Positions 9,739-19,002 of a DNA stretch of 64,000 bases are shown here, piece by piece. The number at the start of each line of letters is the position of its first letter. Within the stretch, counting starts at the first letter, position 1. The DNA lies in NCBI GenBank assembly GCA_030407315.1, contig JALQPE010002144.1:29371-93370 (forward strand). Reading direction: 5' to 3'. Source of the DNA: Asparagopsis taxiformis. Taxonomy: Eukaryota > Rhodophyta > Florideophyceae > Bonnemaisoniales > Bonnemaisoniaceae. Below the pieces are notes generated by a model. It did no database searches. It worked only from the letters and a program-made list of their open reading frames with translations, and was not told where the DNA came from. The translations under genes were made by a program, and so were the position numbers.

Positions 9739-12700
9739 AGACGGAATGTTGAGTTGGAGCATAACGACGTGTTACGTTTCCAACCGCATTCGCGCGGCGT
9801 GCCGATTGGACTCTTGGCCGTTCGGGGCCGGTCAACAAGTTTGTGGCACTTCTGCCCAGAGAATCGGAGTGGCTGCTGGTGTAAAAATAATCCTGACAAT
9901 CGTGTAAGGGCGGCCGTAACTAAAATTAGCGTCATTCAGACATCGTCATATCCTCGATTATTTCAACGAAAAATTAATGTTTCGCTATGTATATAACCCT
10001 CTTCCATTGGTGACGCTGCAATCTCGATTCATGTTTTTCAACTCGAGGCGACAAGTGGACCAATGTACATTCGTTTGATGGACCCCCCCGTAGTTGTGTC
10101 TCATTCCGTCATACGTGTCCTTTTTGACAGTATCATTCCCGAGAATTTTGGGGAAGAAAAATAACAAGGTTTTGGAAATAAATTGAGCATTAAACGGTGT
10201 CTTGTCTTTCTCGCCGGTAAATTTAGTATGTTATCTTGTTCGATTGCGAGACATTGTTTACACTTTGCCGACTCGTAAACTGTCCACATATTGCTGCATA
10301 TCTCGCCGCTGACATGAAGATCAAACGGTGTGAATCGGAACCCTTTGCATATTTTCGGGCTGTCAAATGCAAAGCAATTAGAGAATATCTCAGCAATTCG
10401 TGTATCAACCCGACACAAAGCTATAAGATAAGACTGAGTCTTGCAACAACTGCAATTTGCGGTGTTTCTCAATCATCATGTTGATAGCCAGCAAGCGCTG
10501 ATACGGCATGCTCGGATGCGCTCTGTTTGAAACTGCATACCATCCATATCGCACCTTCACGGAAAAGCACAAAAAACGTATCTCTCATAACAAGAGTCAT
10601 AAGTATCTCCGTCATATAAATCAATACAGGTGTATTGATAGTCCAACTTGTGTACGTGCTGGGTGCAGATATGTGACATGAGATCGATTGATTTCAAACG
10701 AGCCACATCTTTACGGACAAGTGTCGCAAATCATGCGTTTACACACGACAGTGTCTCGACCAATGAGACGCCCCCATTTCTACAGTCCGCAAAGACGGAC
10801 GCTACAATAACTTGTCACAAGCGGCATCTGTGGCCAATGAGTGACCGTATGCCCCAAAGAGGATCCAGATACAATCTGCATTAATGGCAGATTCGTATTT
10901 TCGAGCCGATGCACCGGCAGGCAGCGTGTATGTTGTGATCGCGCGTCTCTTCCATTCCGCAATCATTCGCACCGTCGCACTTGCGAGCAACATCTTGTTC
11001 AACTGTTTGCTGATAGCGCCCCCACGCCTAGATTGATGCGGTCGTGTTGAGCCCCTTCGTGTGTCAGAGGCATTGTTGTTTACAGCAGTACGTTTAGAAT
11101 GACTTTCAGAGCGTCGATTCTATGAGCAGAATTGTCATGAATACGGCTAGATGTAATCACCCAACGAGCAGAGACGGTTTGATTCACTTCTCTGCGTGAA
11201 AGGGTGCTATTATTAAGCAGTGCTACATGGGCGAGGACTTCCATCGCCGGGCAGCCCATCAGTCAGAAAGCCGTACTCCACAACAGCAATGCAGGAATAG
11301 GAATGGTTGGTCCATGGTAAAAAGCGTGTGGTGACGATCAATTCGGAATCTAAATTTGTGGCACACTTTGAACGAGACATATCTGTACCTGTCACAGTGT
11401 GTGGTCGGTTGGTTCACAAATGCGTGCATACAGCTGCTTTCAGGGCATGACCCGAAATAGATTTGCAGGTGAAGGTTTGACACAATGTGTGGATCTGGGT
11501 ATGAATTGCAGTATTTCGACGATATGGTTGGGAAGGATGGAAGGGCGCCCATAGTAGTGGACATATGCTCGTTTGAGAATATTGACTCCCCTTGCGTACC
11601 TGGAGCCGAATCGGTTGATTTTGCACATGTGTCGAGAGGATGTTTTGGGCTCTTGCGGAAGGAATTGTCATCATGACAGCTGGAGAGTTTGGTGAAGGTT
11701 GGGGTTGTGTCGCTTTTGTATGAGGGAGGCTGTGTGGACAAGTGAGATGTATTCCGAAAAAAACTACAGTAGCAGAGTTGATTACTATTTAGCGCATATA
11801 TGCGTTATGTGATCTATTATTTCACATGGACAGCGCGTTAACAATGCTTGTAAGTAATGTGTAATGAGGGCAGAATCGCCAATCTGGGTGGAGGCTTTGT
11901 GAGCGTTTGGCAGCAACCACTCAACGAGTGCCAACACGGATTGGAATCTATGGAGCTCAGCGCACTATATGTTATGTTGTATAATACAAAATTAAGCTAC
12001 AGACTCTCACCGAATGAGGCCATGCCATACCAAGTCGAGCGCATCTGAGCCGCCGCACTGGTTGGCCACACGACGCTATTTGAATGGCCCATGTCACAAT
12101 TCACGTGCGGCCGCGCACCAACGTTGATATTCGTCAGCATCGTGTAAGCATGTCAGACGTACTTTTGTCAGGCATGGGTGCATACATACACTTGCAAAAC
12201 TGACACGCTGCGCTGGACCAGCTGTGACGACGTGGACTGTCGCTGACCGATTTGGAGAAATAACGACCGTCTTTGTAGCGCCCAGCTGTGCAACGAGCAC
12301 GCCTTGTGCGCGTGTACCAGGTGACAACATATTCTTCGATTTCACTCAAATGAATATGCGCGAGCTACATGTGGAACCGAATTTGCGAACGATGTATGTT
12401 TCTCGTTTTCGCATCAAGTGCTCGTGAGCGTCCCCACGTCCGTTGCTGTAAACGTTTTGCACCAATGCTACGTTGGGATACTGTCACGTGCATAGAACGC
12501 GTGCCGTTAACTACCTCGCATGGCACTGACCAGTCATCATTGCGACACAAGGTTGGTTTATGAATGTTGTCAATGTGCTCATTTGCGCAAAACATACATG
12601 CTTCAGCTCTTAGCTTGTGATCGTCTCAAGTGGTATGTGTCGGTGTACTGCCTTGCAAGCATATTTCTCATCATCAGTTAAGATTTCAACGGTGTCGCCT

Positions 12701-13009
12701 CCTATTCCTTCCCCTTGTACCTGAACATGCTAGTCAGCAATGTCCCAGCAGCACTTGCTTTGTCATCCTTGGACTCAAAGCGGTGACGTTTTATCGCAGG
12801 CCACGTGCAGCTTTTTGAATAATCCGACTAGGCCGCAAAATGAATCTTAGTCGTAGTAAGGAGAAAAAAAACTGGTGTGGAACTAATTGTTTGTATGCGT
12901 GAAAGATTCGCACGACAACAGTCTGGCAATGCGCAAGTGTACTTTGGTAGTGGTGTATACGACGGAACAATAAGACAACGAACGAGGTTTACATATGTCT
13001 AAAAGTTTG
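9739..13009. other. Unassigned 3.3-kb stretch
   Basis: Only short frames are present. A 123-codon minus-strand frame at 10101-10472 and a 160-codon minus-strand frame at 11259-11741 (opening with TTG) have no recognisable domain. I find no TIR pair, tRNA or transposase motif. The right boundary is the tail of the Rho gene downstream region. It is probably intergenic or heavily decayed repeat. Confidence 0.45.
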
Positions 13010-13293
13010 GCTGGTTGTGGCGGCGACAATATTGGGGGTAAATACACGATGAGAAGGTCGCCTCAAGCATTGAGGAGTTACTACGCGGGGCCGAAATGGG
13101 CTGAACTGAACTGGACAATACGGGACAGGACGGAACGAAGAGCAAATGCATCAACTACAAGACATTACGTTTGCTGAATCAAGCAATGTTACAACAAGGA
13201 GTTTGGGGCGAGGTGCGTGCAGCGCCCCTCCTTGGCTTCGGTAGTGGATCCCAGGCACTGAGCAGAGCTTCGTCAAAAACATCCTTGAGTCCC
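13010..13293 (-). repeat. Donor segment copied into the Harbinger element
   Basis: This 284-bp segment covers the last codons of the Rho gene, its stop and about 170 bp downstream. It reappears in opposite orientation at 55109-55392 with no gaps and about 12 mismatches (around 96% identity by hand count). Similarity stops abruptly at both ends, at GGGACTC and at CCACAACCAGC. Confidence 0.9.
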
Positions 13294-13829
13294 TCCTGGG
13301 TAAGAGCGGAGCATTCGAAGAAGGAATCGGCGCCGATGTTACGGGCGACTTTTTCACCTTCAGCGGTGGACACGGGCTTCTGGCCGCGCTGAGACAGACG
13401 GGCAAGCTCGACTGGATCGGCGCGCAGATCCATCTTGCAGCCGCAGAGAATCATATGCGAGCCGGGCGAGACTCGTTTAATCTCGGGCGCCCAGCGACGC
13501 TCGATGTTCTCCAGCGACGGGTGGTGCACGATCGAATAACAGAGAATAAAGACATCGGTTTCATGATAGCTTAGGGCACGAAGTCGTTCATAGTCCTCCT
13601 GTCCGGCTGTGTCAAGCAACTCGAGTGTGCGTGGTCGGCCGTCGACATGCACGGTGGCGGTGAAGGTGTCGAATACTGTCGGGACATAGTCGGTCGGGAA
13701 TTTATTCTCGGCATACGAATAGACCATACAGGTTTTGCCTACGGATCCATCGCCGACCAGGACGGTCTTGACGCGCACGAGGTTGTCTTCTGCAGCTGCC
13801 ATGGGTGCTCCGTGAGCTCCGCGGGCCAT
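13179..13829 (-). CDS. Rho/Rac-family small GTPase
   Basis: Two in-frame starts are plausible: ATG 13829 (216 residues) or ATG 13802 (207 residues, closest to the family's roughly 195). Numbered from the shorter form, the P loop is GDGSVGKT (17-24), switch I contains YVPTVFDTF (39-47), switch II is DTAGQEDYERLR (64-75) with the catalytic Gln present, the base-specificity motif is CKMD (122-125, where TKxD is usual), and ECSALT gives the SAL motif. The Rho insert helix is present. The C terminus is CCNIA, a CAAX prenylation box. It should cycle between GDP and GTP at membranes to control actin and polarity. It is divergent from a RhoGAP-like gene 472 bp away. The 3' end was copied into the transposon at 55 kb. 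Confidence 0.93.
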   Translation of the reverse strand: MARGAHGAPMAAAEDNLVRVKTVLVGDGSVGKTCMVYSYAENKFPTDYVPTVFDTFTATVHVDGRPRTLELLDTAGQEDYERLRALSYHETDVFILCYSIVHHPSLENIERRWAPEIKRVSPGSHMILCGCKMDLRADPVELARLSQRGQKPVSTAEGEKVARNIGADSFFECSALTQEGLKDVFDEALLSAWDPLPKPRRGAARTSPQTPCCNIA

Positions 13830-14301
13830 GCACTTGCGATGAGGGGCGTGGTTGGGGTCGGCGGGGTGGTTGGGCTTGGTGACGGGATGGAGCGGTAGTG
13901 GATGGGATGGGATGCGATGTGGATCGGGATGGGTCGGTCGGCCGGTGAAGTGGGTTGTAATGGAGCAGCGATAAGTGTCGAAGGAATGAGAAATCGGGCA
14001 GTAAAGTAGGAAAACGGTAACGTGACGTATTTGAACCGGATCGGGTAACATAAATGTGATTGGACGTTGTGTTTGGCGGGACGCTGCTTGAAATTTTGAA
14101 ATCAACAAATAGTTCCCGCTCTTCCTTTCGACACCTCATATCGACCAATTCCATTGTATCGCCAATCCGTCCGTTCATTCACATCATTGCTTCACTCTAC
14201 GCCGACTCGCGCGCCATCATTCACCACCCATCCAGTCGTTTGCTACAAATCCCCGCCGCCACCCGCCAACACACGCCCGTCCGCCATCCCACGTATCCAC
14301 C
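13830..14301. promoter_or_regulatory. Divergent promoter region, Rho GTPase / RhoGAP-like
   Basis: 472 bp separate the two start codons. The half near the GTPase is rich in GGGATGGG-like runs, and the half near the RhoGAP gene is C-rich with many CCACC/CATCC blocks ending in CCACCATGG, a good eukaryotic start context. I do not see a clear TATA box. The arrangement allows co-regulation of a GTPase and a putative regulator. Confidence 0.4.
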
Positions 14302-15282
14302 ATGGCCGCAACAAGCATCCGCCATCGTCCCGAGTCGACGCCGATGGGCGAGCCGTCCATCATCCGCAAAGAGGACATGATGGCGGGCATGATGGGCGGC
14401 GGCAGCGGCACGGCAGGCATATCCGACAATGGCACGTCCCTCATCGCACGCGCGGAGGCGCTGAATCACTTTATGAAAATGCAACCAGCCGCCAATCAGG
14501 CGCGCGCCGCCACAGCCGGTATCACGACTTCACCGTCCCCAACCTGGACCCGCCAAACACCCGAGCCTACCACGTGCTTCTGCTTCGGCTCCAGCGCGCC
14601 GACGCCCCCGCCCGCCGCCGAGCGCCCCGCCCGCCGCGAGTACTACCCGGACAATCTGTCCGTGCAGCCCGCGCGCCACCCGTGGTCGCCGAGCATGGAG
14701 TGGCAGATTCTCGCCTGTGTGGACTTTCTCGAGCGCTGCGGCCTCGACGAGCGTAATTTGTTCGCCGTCAGCGCCGTGGAGGACCTCGTGCGCGAAATGT
14801 CCGTCGCGTTGGGTGTCAAATTGCCCGCCAATACAGACCCGCACGTCGCTGCCGGTTCGATCAAAATGCAGATTCGACACGCCAATGAGCCGCTCGTGTC
14901 GAAGGACTGCTTGCGCGCGTACATTGAGAAGCAGTCGACAGAGGAGAAGAATACGCCGACGGCGACGTATGCGGCGTCGCATCTCGCGTCTGCTATTGAT
15001 TCGACAGAGCAGGCGGCTGGCGCGAGAAGAGCGTACATTCTGGCTAGATTTATGAGACTGTTGGGGAGAGTTTCTGCTAATGTGGAAGTTTCAAAGATGA
15101 ACGCGCATTGTTTGGCGAAATGTGTGGCACCAAGTATGCTGCATTGGGACCCGAACGCCAGTTTTGCTCTGTTGATGCTCGGAAAGATTACGGCATTTGT
15201 GATGGCGATGATTGAGGACGCCAGAGTGTTTGACGAGATGCTGTGTCAGAGAATTGACGATTTAGAACACAAGTGTCAATGA
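14302..15282 (+). CDS. RhoGAP-domain protein lacking the arginine finger
   Basis: The product is 326 residues from ATG 14302 in strong context. Residues 1-127 are low complexity (Met, Gly, Ala, Pro, Thr) and probably disordered. Residues about 128-305 have the RhoGAP pattern: CVDFLERCGLDERNLFAVSA (140-159), the HVAAGSIKMQIRHANEPLVS helix (181-200) with the conserved Lys188 and the NEPL turn, RAYILARFMRLLGRVSANVE, SKM (264-266, for the usual NKM) and LAKCVAPSMLHW (271-282). The catalytic arginine of the GIFRVSG loop is replaced: NLFAVSA puts Ala at 155. This predicts binding to a Rho-GTP protein without efficient GTP hydrolysis, or a pseudo-GAP scaffold. Its divergent neighbour is a Rho GTPase. 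Confidence in the fold is good; loss of activity is inferred. Confidence 0.8.
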   Translation: MAATSIRHRPESTPMGEPSIIRKEDMMAGMMGGGSGTAGISDNGTSLIARAEALNHFMKMQPAANQARAATAGITTSPSPTWTRQTPEPTTCFCFGSSAPTPPPAAERPARREYYPDNLSVQPARHPWSPSMEWQILACVDFLERCGLDERNLFAVSAVEDLVREMSVALGVKLPANTDPHVAAGSIKMQIRHANEPLVSKDCLRAYIEKQSTEEKNTPTATYAASHLASAIDSTEQAAGARRAYILARFMRLLGRVSANVEVSKMNAHCLAKCVAPSMLHWDPNASFALLMLGKITAFVMAMIEDARVFDEMLCQRIDDLEHKCQ

Positions 15283-15962
15283 GTGTACGGGTTGTGCGAT
15301 TTAGTTTGGTGATTGTGGTCGCGTCCTATTGTGTTTGCTGTTGTGTGCATCTATTGTCGTCGATTAATGGCACTGTTGATGTATATCCTTCGTGTATAAA
15401 AGTGCTGATTTCTACATTTGTGGATTGTGTGTGATAGCTTTATCTGCACTTGCTCGCCAGTTGGGGTTGCAAGTTGTCGAGTTAGAAGAATGAATAAACT
15501 TGTTCGTAGAGCCCTCGTGGCAGTTTTTAGTAACCACATGTGTGTTTGGATGCAGCGCGATGATGACGCATCGCGACACGACGTCGGCAACAGTCAGTTG
15601 AATTGAGCGGATCATGCGTCGTCATATCAGTCAGATTTGCAACTGGCCAATCACGAGGCGCCGATTTTGATCATTCGAAAAATTTGAAATCAACGCGCAC
15701 GATGTCGTCTCAAGTATCAAATGCTTCATTCACCAACCATCTATCTACCTACCTACAACTAGAACAAAGCCCCGCAACTATCACTGCACTGCTCATCGGC
15801 AGCGCGTGCAATCACATCAAACCGGTGTAAAATGGCAACCAACCCATGTCGTGATTCTATGTCCAAAGATAAATAATATCACGCATCCAGTTTGGCAGGC
15901 CACATAACATGCAGCCACTCATTACCAAACAAACATGGTGCCGTGCATCATGCTTGTAGATG
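15283..15962. other. Convergent intergenic region
   Basis: 680 bp lie between the stop of the RhoGAP-like gene and the stop of the OSCA/CSC1 gene on the opposite strand. Only short chance frames are present. It should hold the two 3' untranslated regions. No repeat or RNA gene is evident. Confidence 0.5.
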
Positions 15963-18389
15963 TTAAACGTCCGTTTCCGACTTGGACGTCGGTGACGTGC
16001 CAGAGTCATCCGGACTTGTCGCGTCCCTCCAGTCGTCGGTCGACATCGAGTTGGACGCTTGCTCTTTCTGTTGCAACTCGGCAATATCGATGGAGAGCGC
16101 CAAATTCTTCCCCTCATCTGACACTTCTTCAACATATTTGACAGTACCGTCATTCCCACCAACGCCGTTCAAGTTTTCAACAGGATCTGGAATCGGTTCA
16201 AAGCCCGGATGTTTGTACGTGTCGGCCAATTCGTTGTCGATTGAATCGACGCCGCCTTCATCTTCAATCAGACTTTGCGTCTGCAGCGACGATCCATGTT
16301 TGATGATGGTGTTGAAGCTCTTCTGAAGCAGCAACACAAACACAACGGACAGAACGGTCGGAATGATGATCAGAATCGATTGAGCAGGTTCTTTGTTGAG
16401 ACCGAAAATACCAATCATGGTGAGCAGATGGATGAACATTCCGACCCAGACTGCATACAGCGCTCCACTGTACATGCGGCCGCCATCGCTGTACGAGTTG
16501 TACATCGAGTAGCAGAGATTGTATTTCCACACATAGTAGTTGATGACAAAGTAGGCGAGACAGCACGGAATGATGAGCGGTGTGATAGTGCTGTAAATAA
16601 GACCGAGCAGCACGACGAGTTGGTTGACGGCATAGACTTCGTTGAAGCTGAATTCTGTGTCGCCGGTGTCGATTTCCTTCTTCTCGCGCGGGGTCCTCGC
16701 AAAGAACTTCATCGAAATGGCGCGCGAGAGCACGCGATTGAGCTGCATGAGCTCGTACGGCGTTTCCGACAATGCTTTGATGAGGATAAAGTTCATCAGG
16801 AAGGAACCCTGCTGCGGAATGGAACCAGCGAGAAGATCGATAGCTATTGTAGGTGTCTGTATGATATCTGCGAGACGGTTGAGAAGGGTACCGGAGAAGA
16901 CGACAAACAGAAAGTTGGAAAAGACGATAAAATTGAAGTACCAGTCACGGACGAGGAGATCGATTTTAGCGATGGAGGAGTGGCGCGAAATCGAAATGAG
17001 AAACCTGAGAATAGTGGGAACGAAATCCAGAAAGGCTGAGAGAATGTAGGCGGGAAGGATGGATTCGATGAAGCCAACGATTAGCGTTGGCCATGATTTA
17101 ATGTCCTCCGCAAAGGCAAACGGGGTGTTTCCATTGATTTCAATTTCGGCAATGGCGGAGAGATTGGCCAGACCCATGATAAAGGTAACGGGAATGATCC
17201 AAAAGAGGGTGAGTGCAATGGAGATGGACACGGAGATAAACTTGCGAATAGTGACTTGAATGCCCGGTATACTCAAGGCGGGCCAATTGATCGCATTGGG
17301 TTCGGGTGCTCTCGACACACGCCATTCGCTTTCATCTGTGGCAAAGTTGACTTGTGACGCAACATCTGCAACGCGTCTACTATGAAACACAACAAAAGCT
17401 GCACGGGTCGGGGGTGCATAACGAGGACCGTCATCATTCTGACAAATATCCACTTTGTGCTTGTAATACTTTTCCTTCTCCGCCCAATACTCTATCGAGT
17501 CGACTTGTTTTGAGCAACATTTGAACATGCGACAGGGGCCTATACGATGCATGGGTCTCTCGCCCTTGAGCTTTTGGTCATACTCGTAATCCCACTCGGC
17601 GCGTTCACGGGAGGTAACGGCGTTCCAAAACTTTTCGGTTTTCTTGACGAGTTTTGCGGCGTTGCGCACGAGGAAGACCTTGGAAACGGCGCCGGGAAAG
17701 AGCCGATCCCAGTAGCGATAAATGGCGTCCTCATTGCAGCTGTGGGTCGGGATGTCCTGCACGAGGACGGCGTAATTGGAGGGGTTGGTGACGGATCTGT
17801 AGCGCAAGCGGACCTTACTAAAGGTTCGAAACTCGGAGTAGATGTGGGTACAGATGAGGACGCAAATAGCAATGTCGACAAAGAGGGTGAGCCAGAAGCG
17901 CCACTTGTCGGAGAGCGGGACGTTGGAGAGGGCGAAGCGCTGCACGCCCGAGGTATGCAGCGGGTTTTCGTCTGGAAGCGACTTGTTGGAGGCGGTGAAA
18001 TAGACGGGGGTGAGAAGGAGAGTGACAGTGACGGTGAGCACGAAGAAGAGAAAGGTCATCGAGCGGAGGTAGCGAAGAAACAGGGCGGTATCAAGACCAT
18101 GGGTATCGGCGATGGTGTCGAGTTCGAGATGAAGGACGGGACGGACCCAACCGAAGAGACGATTGGAGGGCGGCGGGGGACTGTAGACCCGGTTGCCATA
18201 ATAATCAAGCTCGGATTTCTGGTGATGAAGTACGCGTCTAGCCTCGAATATGGACGGGACGCGACGACGGAGATAGTCGAACACGAAGAGGGAAATGACC
18301 ACGGTCGGAACACCTATGGCGAGATTGATGAGAATACCGGTGGTTTGAGCGTCGGCGTCGGTTCGCTCCTCCTCGAAGACTTCGCTCAT
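15963..18389 (-). CDS. OSCA/CSC1/TMEM63-family cation channel
   Basis: From ATG 18389 (MSEVFEEER) the product is 808 residues. An in-frame ATG at 18575 would add an Arg-rich leader, which the family lacks. A first membrane segment (GILINLAIGVPTVVISLFVF) is followed by two more (FLFFVLTVTVTLLLTPVYF and FWLTLFVDIAICVLICTHIY). Next come the cytosolic PHM7-type domain with the conserved NYAVLVQDIP strand and a second AFVVFHSRRVADVASQ half, then about eight helices of the RSN1_7TM pore region (SISIALTLFWIIPVTFIMGL, TLIVGFIESILPAYILSAFL and others). The C-terminal 110 residues are acidic and hydrophilic. The family forms mechanically or osmotically gated calcium-permeable channels. There is no intron. 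It is divergent from the GT90 gene. Confidence 0.92.
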   Translation of the reverse strand: MSEVFEEERTDADAQTTGILINLAIGVPTVVISLFVFDYLRRRVPSIFEARRVLHHQKSELDYYGNRVYSPPPPSNRLFGWVRPVLHLELDTIADTHGLDTALFLRYLRSMTFLFFVLTVTVTLLLTPVYFTASNKSLPDENPLHTSGVQRFALSNVPLSDKWRFWLTLFVDIAICVLICTHIYSEFRTFSKVRLRYRSVTNPSNYAVLVQDIPTHSCNEDAIYRYWDRLFPGAVSKVFLVRNAAKLVKKTEKFWNAVTSRERAEWDYEYDQKLKGERPMHRIGPCRMFKCCSKQVDSIEYWAEKEKYYKHKVDICQNDDGPRYAPPTRAAFVVFHSRRVADVASQVNFATDESEWRVSRAPEPNAINWPALSIPGIQVTIRKFISVSISIALTLFWIIPVTFIMGLANLSAIAEIEINGNTPFAFAEDIKSWPTLIVGFIESILPAYILSAFLDFVPTILRFLISISRHSSIAKIDLLVRDWYFNFIVFSNFLFVVFSGTLLNRLADIIQTPTIAIDLLAGSIPQQGSFLMNFILIKALSETPYELMQLNRVLSRAISMKFFARTPREKKEIDTGDTEFSFNEVYAVNQLVVLLGLIYSTITPLIIPCCLAYFVINYYVWKYNLCYSMYNSYSDGGRMYSGALYAVWVGMFIHLLTMIGIFGLNKEPAQSILIIIPTVLSVVFVLLLQKSFNTIIKHGSSLQTQSLIEDEGGVDSIDNELADTYKHPGFEPIPDPVENLNGVGGNDGTVKYVEEVSDEGKNLALSIDIAELQQKEQASNSMSTDDWRDATSPDDSGTSPTSKSETDV

Positions 18390-19002
18390 GACGACGGGCG
18401 GACGACAAACGCATGGCTCGGACGTTTGGATACGACGCGACGGAGATGTTATGTGTCGAGCTACAAGGGCGACGTATGATTGGCGGCGGCATGAATGTGT
18501 ACTGGGCAGCGTAGCGCGTCTACGCATTGCGCTCCGACACTTGCGTGTTTGATAGCGTCGCGTCGTACAGTGCATTGAGGTCGCGCTGATTACAAGACGC
18601 TGATTGGTCGCCTCGCCATCCAGTAATAGTCGTCACACAATAGGATACTGTAAACCAGCGCGTCGCGCAGCATCGCAGCTCGCACGTGCTGTCATGCGCT
18701 GCGCTTGTAGCGTGTACCAGTTTTTCAATGTTACCACATTGGGCGTCATTTTCAATTTGCATCCAACTTTGTCAACTTTTTTCACCCTCCACTCGCGCCG
18801 ACACGTCACGTCACCACCACACGCGTCATGCCGTGTGACAACGCAACCGCCAACCAAAAACGCCCTCCAACCCAACGCTTCTCCCATCCATCATCAAATA
18901 ATCAACACCGCGCGCAACCGCAACCGCTCTGTCAGTCGCGTCCAACCAACTCGCCATGTAGTCTGCAACCAACGCGCGCACAACCGTCCATCCACCCGCA
19001 CG
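18390..19002. promoter_or_regulatory. Divergent promoter region, OSCA/CSC1 / GT90
   Basis: 613 bp separate the two chosen starts. It includes the reverse CCAAT element in CTGATTGGTCGCC near 18601-18612. The open frame of the GT90 gene runs back through much of this region without a stop, but the residues there are low-complexity and unlikely to be coding. Confidence 0.35.

Noticed and set aside
11259..11741. 160-codon minus-strand frame
   Set aside because: Opens with TTG and shows no recognisable features in an otherwise empty stretch.
16275..17039. 254-codon plus-strand frame opposite the OSCA/CSC1 gene
   Set aside because: Antisense shadow of a well-supported membrane protein; acidic, low-complexity product.
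17547..18479. 310-codon plus-strand frame opposite the OSCA/CSC1 gene
   Set aside because: Antisense shadow rich in Gly, Glu and Asp; the opposite strand has clear membrane helices and family motifs.
18390..18575. N-terminal extension of the OSCA/CSC1 protein from ATG 18575
   Set aside because: Adds an Arg-rich leader absent from the family; ATG 18389 places the first helix at the expected position.
18604..19002. Long N-terminal extension of the GT90 protein
   Set aside because: Low-complexity, overlaps the divergent promoter, and begins at a non-ATG codon; ATG 19003 gives a normal type II anchor.
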